Assembly (NCBI GenBank): GCA_917880885.1 | Contig: OU862920.1 | Coordinates: 43,807,019-43,871,018, forward strand | Reading direction: 5' to 3' | Length of the DNA stretch: 64,000 nt | DNA from: Limnephilus marmoratus | Lineage: Eukaryota; Arthropoda; Insecta; Trichoptera; Limnephilidae | Shown here: positions 25,901 to 37,900 of the stretch, in pieces | How the letters are laid out: each line of letters opens with the position of its first letter | Position numbering within the stretch: position 1 is the stretch's first letter | Position numbers and translations under genes: made by a program | Notes under the pieces: generated by a model | Seen by the model: the letters and a program-made list of their open reading frames with translations, nothing else | Databases searched by the model: none | What the model was told of the DNA's origin: nothing

Positions 25901-28900
25901 AATGTAATGTGTTATACAGCCAAATAGTTATAAAGTCTAGACAAAAACAGATATTTATGATTTAGTCCATGTGTTGCAGGACTAAAGTTTTATATAAGCA
26001 ATTTAAAATGTCCCAGAACGAAGGTTTCTCTAAGATGATCTCCCTGGGATCATTTGGGACAAAAGAACCGTGTTTGTTCGCAAAGAACTGTCAGCGTTTT
26101 GGAAGATCGAGCGTTCGTGAGGACCTAATCTTAAAAGCCTAGTATTTCAATCGTGAAGAAAATTAGTATGAAGAAATAAACAATTATATTATGACACTGA
26201 AATTATTTCTTACGTGCTTGTTTATCCTCGATGCTCTTCAGTCTGGGTGGCGTGGGCGGGGGCTTGGGCGGCTCAGGCTCCTTGCTGGCGAGCGAGAGGC
26301 GAGGGGCAACCGTGTCCCGCTTGAGGTAGCCCATTCCCAGCAGACGGTCACTGGAACGCAGGACGTTATTGTCCTCGCCTGCCAGGACGTCGAGGATCAG
26401 CGTTTCTTCCGCCTTGGGGAATACGCTCTTCAGGTATCTGGAAGATTATACACATCAATTAGAACATGCAGAATTATCAAATTTTTGCTTCCTTTTTTAA
26501 ACAGGCTATTTCTATTGTGGTCTGCATAAACCAAGTCTGACTGTATATGTGCGACAGGTACACCGGAAGACGACGTGTTTTGAGGATCATAAACACCATG
26601 GACGATGATGTACGACTGACAGATGCCCATTTGAATTCCTCATAGTTTAGATGGATTAAAGATCTAAAGAGAACCACTGACTAGCTGGACGAGAACCGTT
26701 AAAAATCAGCAAAATTGGAAACGTTCGAAGGAAGAAGGAACCTATTAAAAATTCGACGCTAGAAGGCGTTTGAAGAAGGATGGAAATATCGTACGAGGAA
26801 GACGGGTTAGGTTAGTTGGAGTGGTTACTAGGATCTGTAAATTGCTTTTTCATATTTCTGTCCTTTTCATAGGCGATGCTACATTTTTTGTTTAATTAGT
26901 ATGAATAACATTTCTAGAATTTTTGACATTGGTAAACAGGCGACGATAGTTTTCTTCCAATTCGTTAAAGATCATAGGGAGTAACTGCTCAATGCAGTGA
27001 GGTTAGGTTAGGGGAGTCAATAGGAACGGTTGCGCAGCTTTTTTCGTACAAAACTTAATTTTGCCTCTAAAATAAATAAAATATTACTTTAATTATCTTC
27101 ATTTTATAAATTAAAACACAAATAAATAAACTAGCACCCATCGTACTAGATATTTCCTCTATATACCTTTTGATTAAAAAAATCATTTTCAGTTTGATTA
27201 AGTATTTTGGCCTTAAATTCAACATTATGTTTTATGTGAAAGGGACTGAGCAGTCGTTCCTTTTCTCTTCAGGTTATGTGAGGTTAGAAAAGGTTAGGTT
27301 TAGTTTTGGTTTGGTGAGATTAGATTCGATTAGGTTAGAAGAGATTATTGTGGGTAGGGTTAGATTACTTTGTGAAAAATAATTCAAAATCTCACCTTAG
27401 TTTCATCTTGGGCGAAGTGTGCGGCCGGGCCCTCGGCGATCCCACACACGTGCCCGAGGCGCCGGACAAGGGGCGCAGCGGCGGCGAGGCTCGCGGGGAC
27501 CCGCCCAGCGAGCCCCCGCCCAGCGCTGCCGCTGCCACTCCGGCCAGCCGCGACAGGCCGGCCGGCGGCGTGCTGAAGGGGCCCGGGGTGCTGATGGGGT
27601 GCTTCTCCACTTGCAGCGCGCTTATCACGACGGCCTCGCGGTTGTAATATCTAGAAAAAACATCAACACTTAGTAAGTAAGGCATGGTAGAAGCATCAAT
27701 TTAGATATTATTTTATTTGTTGAATGAAACAATGAAATGGAAATTTCATTCTAGTGGCAACTATTTTTAAGATCTTTTCTGTTAATTTTTCGAAAACATT
27801 TTTAATAAAATAAATGTTATTGAGGAGGCAATATTTAGAAAGGGTATTGATACATTTTTCATCAAATGGATTTTTACAATCTATTTGAAGAAATGCTTTG
27901 AATCCTGAAATGTATTAATTTCGGAAGATTAGCTCCACGTAGGAGGCCATGAGAAAAATAATTTCCCTCCCAGACATGGTCCGAGCTAGGTCCCCGACAG
28001 TTGACCTCCAGAAATTTTAATTATTATAAAATTATATATTTTTTGCATTATTTACCCATTTCAAACATAAAATCGACTTCGAAATACTTATTATAATCAG
28101 TTGGTATGAATATCAAACGAATTTATTTACAACGTCAATTTTTTTTACGTATACGCTGGTATATACAGTATGTAGATAAATAGTTTTATCCTTGATGCAT
28201 TTGTATGAAAATATAGTTTGTACTTTTGATATTCGGCGGTACAGCCTCTCTGCTAGTATTTTGTATAGTTTTTGTATAGCTGTATTGTCTTTAAGCCGAC
28301 TGTATACTGTGTATAAATTTGCTGGAGTGCAAACTGTTGGGAAACAACTGTCATGGAACCGACATAGCACAAGCACTTTTGAGTGATATTTTGTGAAAGA
28401 ATGTACCTATGGAAGGGAAAGAGGGTTGGAAAATATCTTTTGAAGTGTTACATCTCTCTTCCATACATCATATCCTTCCTCTCCCCATTTCATTCATAGT
28501 ATAGTACTAATGGATCTGGACCAAAGATAATGGAATGCAAGAGATGTGCTGTGATGGCCGCCCGACAGTCGCGGGACCGCGGTCTATTGCGCGTACTTTT
28601 AATACACAAAGAATTTGTTAATTTAGTTGATTTTGTGTCGTCACCGAGTACAGTTCGTCATATTCATCGTTCGTCATGTTCGTTTTATTAATTAATTAAT
28701 TAATCTTACTATACTATACCATATAATACTATATACTAAACTGAACTATGTACTATAATATTATAAAGGTGAAAGTTTGTAGTCTTTCACTAATAGAAAG
28801 CTACATTATTTGCGAGTAATATAGGCTGTACATATTGGTAAGCTTTAGCGTTATTAAATTATTTATTATATGTATTGTCCAGACGAAAAGCAAAGCGTTG

Positions 28901-31900
28901 CTTGGTAACTATAAGTAATTGTTTGACGTGCGCTGTCATTTTGTTATTTGTTTAGGTTACTACGGAGATCCCTTTGATTGTTAAAATTATATTAATAATA
29001 TAAATGCGAAACTGCGTGTTTGATTGTTTCGCTTTATTAGGTGGCACGCGAGCTGTTTGATAAATGAATGTAACGGGTATAATAGAGGGGGTGGTGAGGG
29101 GGGGAAGAGAGGAAGGGGAGATAGGGAAGGTGGAGGAGGCGGAGTGGGAACCCCCTAATACTATGCGAGCGAAGCCGGGGGCAAAAGCTAGTATTATTCA
29201 ATCTGTGGTCCGGACAGACACAAATCTTAGGCGATTCACTTACTTCTTCAGCAATATCTTGATGTGCGTATCGCTGACTGTCGGAAACATGGAGCTGATT
29301 TTCGCCACGAGCGAGTCGGTGTCCGCAGCAAGCGTGATGGGGCTGTCGGTCGGCTTGCTGTAGCCGGTGCTGTAGACGCGGCTGACGGGACTGTCGTTCG
29401 GCCGCATCGCGTTCACGGCGCTGTACGCGATACGGCTGATGACGGGGCTGCCCTTGGGCGTGAGTGAGAGCGTGCGGCCCAGCACCGGGCTGCCTCCCGA
29501 TAGGGGGCTCCCGTTCGAGCGCCCACCCATTTCCTGCTACGTGCAATTAATACAGTATTAAAATACATAAGACAGAAAAAATACACATACATATATGGTG
29601 TCTTCAGGGGATAGTGAAAATCTAAGAAAAATTAACGCTTTCTACAAGCCAAAATAAAAATTTCAAAAAAAGTTTAAGCTAAACATTATTTAATTGAAGA
29701 AAAAGATTACACTAATAATCTAAACAAAAATATGAAAGAGAACCTGACAGAAAAATAATGGTCACAACTGGGAATATTTAATATCAAAAAATTATTAATA
29801 GCTAATATGGAAAAAAATGAGATAATATTTTGGTTAAATTTCGAATTTTAAATAAGAGATTCACTAGTATGGCGGTTTGACAGAAGGTAGCAATGCGGAA
29901 TTGGTAAACGCGTACGTCCCGGTTAAATGAGAGGTTCTGGGTTCGTGTCACAGTTGCGACCATTATCTTTTTCTATTATTGTGTCTTGTTTTCTTTCATA
30001 TTTTCGTTTAGATTATTATTGTTATCTTCCTTTTCATGGATATATTACATTGATGGGAATAACTATCAAAAGTTATAAAAAGAGAATTTTTATTAAAAAA
30101 AATGGAATAAACATTATTTTATTACCTACTTAGCCGATTGTAAAGATACCCTACTGAATATGTAAGACGATAAAAGAGTTGTGGGAGAAGTAAGTTTTTT
30201 TTTACTTCTTAATTTGATTATCGTAGATAGCAAACACTTTGTGGCTTGACATAATATAGAATGAAATAAGTACTTTGTTTAAAACCACTTATTTTTATTT
30301 ATATTGCGTCAAATTTAAAAGATAGAAGCCAGTATGTAAATGTAAATGGATACGACTCCCATGAGTTCGTAGCTTTCTCAGGAATTCCTCAAGGATCGAA
30401 TCTAGGTCCCATGTTATTCCTTATTCTAATAGATGACATTCAGGACTACATACATCATAGCTCATGTCTCCTATTCGCGGATGACATGAAACTGTTGATG
30501 GAAATCGAATCAGATGACGATTATTCCAAACTGCAGGCAGACTTCGATTCAATCATAAAATGGTCGTTAGAAAATAAACTTAATTTCAATATAAAAAAAT
30601 GCGTCGTTATGACTTATAGTCGTTCACAAAATCCGTTATTATACCCGTATAGAATGAATGGAGAAGTACTAACACGCGTAAATATCATCAAGGATCTTGA
30701 GGTAACCTTTGACCCCAGGCTAACATTTTCAAATCATATAGTGCAGCTTACTTCGGCTTGCTCCAAAATGCTTGGTTTTGTAATTAGAACTTGCAAACAA
30801 TTCAGTAACATAGAAGCAATGACCGCCATGTTCAACGGAGTGGTCAGAAGTAAGCTGGAGTACGCTAGTACTGTCTGGATACCATATCAACTTAAATACA
30901 TAAATATGATTGAACAAATTCAAAAAAAATTCCTAAGGTATGTTTACATGCGATCTTACGGAATATATCCGAAATACATGCATCACGTGGAACTGCTAAA
31001 TGAGACAAATTATCAAAGCCTGGAGACCAGGCGTAATGCCGGACTCATGGTATTCGAATTAAAGTTAATAAAAAACCTTATTGATTGTCCATATCTCCTG
31101 TCATGCTGTGGCTTATTCGCTCCTGACAAATACTGTCGAACCCGTAGCCACGCCCTATTCTACATACCGCAGGGTCGGACAGATGTCATGGCTCAACACA
31201 GCATGACAAGAGGTATGGCATTGCTTAATGCCCTACTAGCGGAAATAGATGTATTTGATATCACCGTATCATGTTTTAAAAAAACTATATACATGTATTG
31301 TTAGTTGTTAGAAAATTGTACCGTAATTGGACTCACCTGTCTGTCGTACAATAAAAAAAAATAAAAAAAATAAAATATATATTCGTCGACCGGTTTCGGT
31401 TGAACTCAACCTACTTCAGGACAATAAACTTATAAACTGAAGTTTATAAGAGTATGACTAGAGTTTATAAGTTTATTGTCCTGAAGAAGGTTGAGTTCAA
31501 CCGAAACCGGTCGACGAATATAAATAAAAATAAGTGGTTTTAAACAAAGTACTTGTTTCATTCTATCTCTTAATTTGATTTAATTGAAACATTTTAAAAT
31601 AAATAAATTCTATTAATTTATGGTTAGTGGTTTATAATTTTCAAATATTGCAATTTAAATTGTTAAATTCTCATTCATGTGTATTTTGTCCTTATTATCT
31701 GTAATTTCTAATTTTAATATTATCTCTGTAGTTTTTGATATTTATGTCTAAAGTTTAATATCTAATCTACGAAGTCTGATTCTTAATTAACCAACCTATT
31801 ATATTAATTAACTTTAATTAATTAACCTATTTTTTAATATCTAATAACAAATAATGTCTTATCTTTAATATTTAATTAAGGTTAAATCACTAATCTTTAA

Positions 31901-34900
31901 TTTCTAATAATTAAAGTCAAATGTTTTAGAGCTAGTCTTAAATATCTAATCTCTAATTTTTTTTATTTCTAACAACTAAAAATGTCAAATATTTAATGTC
32001 TAAACTCTAATAGCTGGTCTTAAATGTCTAAGGTCTAATATTTAATGTAGTATCTTTGAAGATCTATAATGTATAATCTTTGATAATGTATGTAGTTTTT
32101 GAAGGCTAATCTTAAATTTCTATTCTAATGTCAGTGGCTGGGTTTGCATCGCGTCTGACCCACGCGTCGTGAATACAATACCTCGGCTGACTATGTCCTC
32201 CATTACAACATAAGCAACATTTTCCGCTTACAAGGATGATAGCAGGAGATTTTAAAATAGTGTCAGCTTATTTGCAACCCGGGAATGATCATCTTTATGT
32301 AGTATAACCAAATGTTTTCGTTTGGTGGTTTATTTATTATTTTAAAAAAAATGTGTGCAGTTCACACGCCGTAGAAGTGAAACCTTCAGAAAACTAAAGT
32401 AGACAAGAGCAGGAAGGCTACGAAGCAGCGCACAAAGAGAAGACCGATTATACTGTCTCATTCTATAGATGTATGTGCTTATCTCTTTTTGGTGTCGCTA
32501 TTTTTCGTTTCATCGAGTTTCAAATCACAACGGTGCTAAAGAAAAAGATTATTGCATCTCATTCTCTCGCAAGCTAAATCCTGTAGATGTAAGTGTTTGC
32601 CTCTTTTTAATGTCGCTTTTTCGTTTAGTCGAATTTCAGATCACAACGGTGCTAAAGAACTTTTCACTTCGATATGTTTGTTTTTTCTAACACACTGATA
32701 TTGTTTACCTTGACCAGGTATATTTTCAAGCGGTATCCCAACAGGAAGGCACTCGTACCTTCTATAAAATTCACCAGAAATTAATTTAGCACTTCTACCA
32801 TTCTCGGGTTAAGGTGTAAAGGTCTCCCTCTCCGCGGACTTCGCGCAGGCTGTTTGTGGATTATATTAAGCTCCGTTCATCAGCAAGTCAGAAACTCCTG
32901 GCATTATTAATTAACTCCCTTTTAGCCTCTGGATGTTCACCACACTGAAGCATTAAGGAGTGTTAGTAAAGAACAATTTATAGATGGCAGAAATGTGAGC
33001 TTTTGTAAAATACCTGAATTATTTCCAAATGTTATTGGTTATTTTATCACATAAAAAAGCTTTTTACAATTACTTTAATACCTACAAGTATATTTAATTG
33101 ACAGTTTTACCGTACTACACAAGTATTTTTTTCGAAGTTCAATTTCAAAATATCTGTGTAACAGCCCTAATTTTCTGAAAAGTTTATTGACGTGAAAACT
33201 TCTTTAGCACCGTTACGATTTGAAACTCGATAAAACCAAAAAGAGCGACACTAGAGATACATACATCTATAGGATTTAGCCTGCGAGAGAATGAGATCGT
33301 ATAATCGATCTTCTCTTTGTGCGGTGCTTTGTAGCCCATCCTCTTCTTTGTGCGTTGCTTCCCCACTCTTGTCTACTTTAGTTTTCACTTCTACCTCGTG
33401 TGAATTGCACACTCTGATTTTTTTCATAATCTACTCGTTTAACATGGGTTAGGTAAGGTTGGGTTGTAACTACTAGCGAATTTACTGGTAACATCAACTA
33501 CTGAGACATTTATGACAGGATTCAACTTGTTTATTGGCTTCCTATAGTACTCGATTTCTATACTTTTAACATTGTCTTTCTGGTATTATTCTTTATAAGA
33601 TCCACTTCTCCGGATGAATGTTTAAACCAACGTTTTTTTACGGCCGTTGTTCCCAAACCAACTGGTCAACTTCTGAGCCAAAATTTTGGCTCAATACCCC
33701 TCTTCCCAGTGCAACTCTCCGACCAACAGATGAATCGAGCGTTACTAAACAAATTATTTAGCTGATCGGAGACTCAGATTGATCGATGATCGAAATTTGG
33801 GAATAACGGCCGTTAGGCTCCCTAAATCCAAACTCAGCAGTTTACGTCTCACCTTAGATATCAACAGCCCGTACCTGAAATTCCCTGGTTCATTTTCAAG
33901 AAGTCAGCTTTAAATGTAGAAGGTACCATTTCATCACAATTATTTTCAGTAACCTAATCCAACATCTTTACTACATAACTACAACAAATTCAACATAACT
34001 AAAATGGTAACCGGACAAAACAGAACAGTGACAGTACAGAAAATGATAAATAATTGGTTGGGTTAGATTAGCTGTGTTTAGGTTAGGTTAGGTATGATTT
34101 GTTGTGGTTATATAGATATGGTTATCGTGCCGTTTTGCACTCTTATATTATCTAACGTTTTGGACAGCGTTGAAATGTCCATCATCAGGACAGATGTAGA
34201 TGTGTGGAGATGCGTGTTGTACGTAGACTTTCATTTAGGTGTGCTGTTTCTAAAGCAGATGGCGCTACGTCGATGACGTCTTCGCCATTAGGCCTCATGG
34301 AGCAGAGAAACTGAACGACTTCCAGTACCATCTTAATTTACTCCATAGCACAATCACGTGCACATTGAAGTTGGAAAACCAAGAAAAATACTGCATTTTC
34401 TCGGCTTAGCGGTGATGCGAAAAGGAGACAATAGTCTGAGGCACATGTATTTGGCGTTTATGTACAAAATCAATCCATACAAATTGTTATTCACATCCTG
34501 AATCGCATCACTATCCAGCGCAGAAAAGAGGACTAATCAATAAATTGGTAACCCGAGCAACCATAACATATAAAGATCCACGGGACTCGTAACGCTAACC
34601 AATGGATTGCAGCAAAAAAGGTTATCCCACAAGATAGATAAAGCAAAACCTACTAGCCAAATCTACCCCAAGACAGAATTAAAATAGAGTTAAAAGAATG
34701 CGCTTTCTTGCCTTGTGTTCACAATTCACAATGTTGCTAACAGAATTATCAGGATATTGAGGAAAAAAAGCAACAAGACTGTCTTCGGAATAAGGACGAA
34801 AATCCAAGACCAAATTATTTAAATCAAATTTTCTTTTGGGAAAGAAGGAGTTAATAAACTCAGCTACATAGTCACAGGGGGCTATGCAATGCTAAAACAT

Positions 34901-37900
34901 CTGAGGACTGCAAAAATCTAATTTTCTTTTGGGAAAGATGGAGTTAATAAACTCGGCTATATAGTCACAGGGGGCTATGCAATGCTAAAACATCTGAGGA
35001 CTGCAAAAATCTAATTTTCTTTTGGGAAAGATGGAGTTAATAAACTCGGCTACATAGTCACAGGGGGCTATGCAATGCTAAAACATCTGAGGACTGCAAA
35101 AATTTAAATTTTCTTTTGTGAAAGATGGAGTTAATAAACCCAGCTATATAGTCACAGGAGGGTGACAAGTTGTACCTATTTAGCGGACAAATCGGTAATC
35201 GGGTAAACGGACCATATTTATCCAAAAGAATCTCAGAATATTTTCGAGCAAACTCGGCTATTCGGGCAAATCGGTAATCGCCGAACTCTTATTGAAACCG
35301 GCTATTGCTTCGGATTTGTGATTGCAGATTGGGAAGGTCCGAAACTTTGCTTTATTGCCTTGTGTTCACAATGTTGCTAACAGAATTATCAGGATATTGA
35401 GGAAAAAAAGCAACAAGACTGTCTTCGGAATAACGACGAAAATCCAAGACCAAATTATTTAAATGCTAAAACATCTGAGGACTGCAAAAATCAAATTTTC
35501 TTTTGGGAAAGATGGAGTTAATAAACCCAGCTATATAGTCACAGGGGGTGACAAGTTGTACCTATTTATCGGACAAATCGGTAATCGTGTAAACGGACCA
35601 TATTTATCCAAAACGATCTCAAAATATTTTCGAGCATGCAAATTTGGCCATTCCGACAAATTGGTAATCGCCGAATACTTATTGAAACCGGCTATTGCTT
35701 TGGATTTGTGATTGAAGATTGGGAAGGTCCGAATTTTGCTTTATTGCCTTGTGTTCACAATTCACAATGTTGCTAACAGAATTATCAGGATATTGAGGAA
35801 AAAAGCAACAAGACTGTCTTCGGAATAACGACGAAAATCCAAGACCAAATTATTTAAATGCTAAAACATCTAAGGACTGCAAAATCTAATTTTCTTTTGG
35901 GAAAGATGGAGTTAATAAACTCAGCTACATTGTCACAGGGGGTGACAAGTTGTACCTATTTATCGAACAAATCGGTAATCGGGTAAACGGACCATATTTA
36001 TCCAAAAGGATGTCAGAATATTTAAGAGCATGCAAATTTGGCCATTCCGACAAATCGGTAATCGCCGAACACTTATTGAAACCGGCTATTGCTTTGGATT
36101 TGTGATTGAAGATTGGGAAGGTCCGGATCTTTGCTTTATTGCCTTGTGTTCACAATTCACAATGTTGCTAACAGAATTATCAGGATATTGATGAAAAAAG
36201 CAACAAGACTGTTTTCGGAATAACGACGAAAATCCAAGACCAAATTATTTAAATGCTAAAACATCTAAGGACTGCAAAAATCTAATTTTCTTTTGGAAAA
36301 GATGGAGTTAATAAACTCAGCTACATTTTCACAGGGGGTGACAAGTTGTACCTATTTATCGAACAAATCAGTAATCGGGTAAACGGACCATATTTATCCA
36401 AAAGGATGTCAGAATATTTTCGAGCGTGCAAACTCGGCCATTCCGACAAATCGATAGTCGCCGAACACTTATTGAAACCGGCTATTGCCTTGGATTCGTG
36501 ATTGAAGTATTGGGAAGGTCCGAAGCTTTAAAATTCGCAAAAATCCATAATTATTGACAATAGGGATGATGGGGCTGAGCATAATAGTTCTTGGTAACCG
36601 GTATTTAGACAGTTACACCAAAACTAAATGCAGAAATCTGGATTAAGAGGATTAAGCAAGCATGCAACACGTTATTACTTCTACGCACATAAACGCACAC
36701 TTCACCACAATCTGCGAATCTGCCCTGATGATGGACATAGTAACACTCTCCGAAACGTTGGCTAAAGAGGAAGCGCATCACGGCATAATAACTCAAAATA
36801 TGTTTTATAACGATAGGTTATGTGAGATTTGTTCATCACTTTTCTTCAGTATTCTATTTTGTCACGGAATTTTCTAACATATATGTAGTAGGTAACAATG
36901 TGGGTGGGTGTGTATATTTATGAAAGATATTGTATATTTAAAAATATGTTTTATCACGATAGGTTATGTGAGATTTTTTTCATCACTTTTCTTCAGTATT
37001 CTATTTTGTCACGATATTTTCTAACATAAATGTAGTAGGTAACAATGTGGGTGGGTGTGTATATTTACCAGTATCTGCTTGGGGAGCGCCTTGGGGCTGT
37101 ACGTGGTGGGGTAGGGCGGGGGCTGGAAGGCGTGCTGCGGGGGGAGCGGCGAGGGGTACGGGTACACGAGGTACGGCGACGCGTGCCCCGGCAGCTTGCA
37201 ATACAACGCCACAAGTCAAAAGGGTTTTTCTATTCACTACGCTGGAGGGACACATATAAATGCTGGGTAGGGACTTTTTGATCAAGTGTCGGCAGTTTAA
37301 AAAATCGTGAAAATGATCACCTTTTCGTAAAAAGGGTTGTACTATTTACTACGCTGCGTGGAAATATACAAATAAGTGGTAGGAACTTTTTTTATCGCTT
37401 TTCTAAATTTTGAGAAGTGATCCAGTTGTGAATTTGATTGTTTTTGTCAAAAGGATGTTACATTGGGGAATTTTGAATAATTGTGTTAAGCTTTTGTTAC
37501 TAAGGTTAAAAATCACAAATAAAATATTATACAACAAGTATGGTGAAGGGGGAAACTATTTGCAAATATATATAAAAACATGTGTTTAATAGAAACGTAT
37601 AGACATATAAATATTTTTTTAAATTTTTATTAAGGTGTCAGTCAATGTTGTTTAGTGACAAAGGAGCATACTTTTAACTATGCAGTGAGAAATGTGCAAT
37701 ATTATTTTTTTCTTCTTTTTATGAAGTCGCAGTAATATTGCAATACATTTGGTAAAAGTGACGTTTCTACTGAGATACAAATTTAAAATGATATTTCTGA
37801 TGAAGTGTCGGCTATTGCAAATTATCAGGGGTATAGAAATTTGCAAATTGTTAACAAATATCTACGCTGTTAAATATGTACAAATACAAAAAATACGAAA

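Larger units (their letters stand above)
30220..31567. mobile_element. Hammerhead-bounded chimeric retroelement
   Basis: It is bracketed by a 13-bp direct repeat. A 54-55-bp inverted terminal sequence (30256-30310 and 31513-31566) reads from GACG at the inner end to TCATTCTAT at the outer end. The interior is a jockey-type reverse transcriptase fragment, and the right end holds two facing hammerhead motifs. The inner end of the right terminal copy is precisely the predicted ribozyme cleavage point (GGUC, cut, GAC), and the left terminal copy starts at the same base. The tail resembles the PLE tail at 16036-16079 (AAACAAAGT). It is probably a PLE or retrozyme-type end joined to foreign RT sequence. 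Confidence 0.65.
34120..36770 (+). pseudogene. Decayed Penelope-like element with amplified 3' end
   Basis: On the plus strand Y-V-D-D-V-F-A-I-x-P-H-G at 34266-34300, followed by KLNDFQYHLNLLHST and, after a frameshift, a V-x-R-K-G-D-N-S-L-R-H block, is the PLE reverse transcriptase palm. Near 34700-34830 comes the linker (VANRIIRILRKKSNKTVFGI). The GIY-YIG part survives only as broken pieces (DKLY, FIGQIG, NGPYLSK, FRACKFGHSDK, AEYLLK) repeated in tandem. It is bounded by a decayed hammerhead on the minus strand at the left and a near-intact one on the plus strand at the right. Many stops and frameshifts mean no functional protein. Confidence 0.75.

Noticed and set aside
26800..27345. GGTTAG/TTAGG-like words suggesting interstitial telomere repeat
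   Set aside because: Only two or three consecutive units occur at any place, mixed with GATTAG and GGTTTAG. This is no more than low-complexity sequence.
27348..27685. Several overlapping open frames on both strands
   Set aside because: The stretch is the GC-rich exon 5 of the WW/CUE gene. The splice-consistent minus-strand frame explains it, and the others are shadows.
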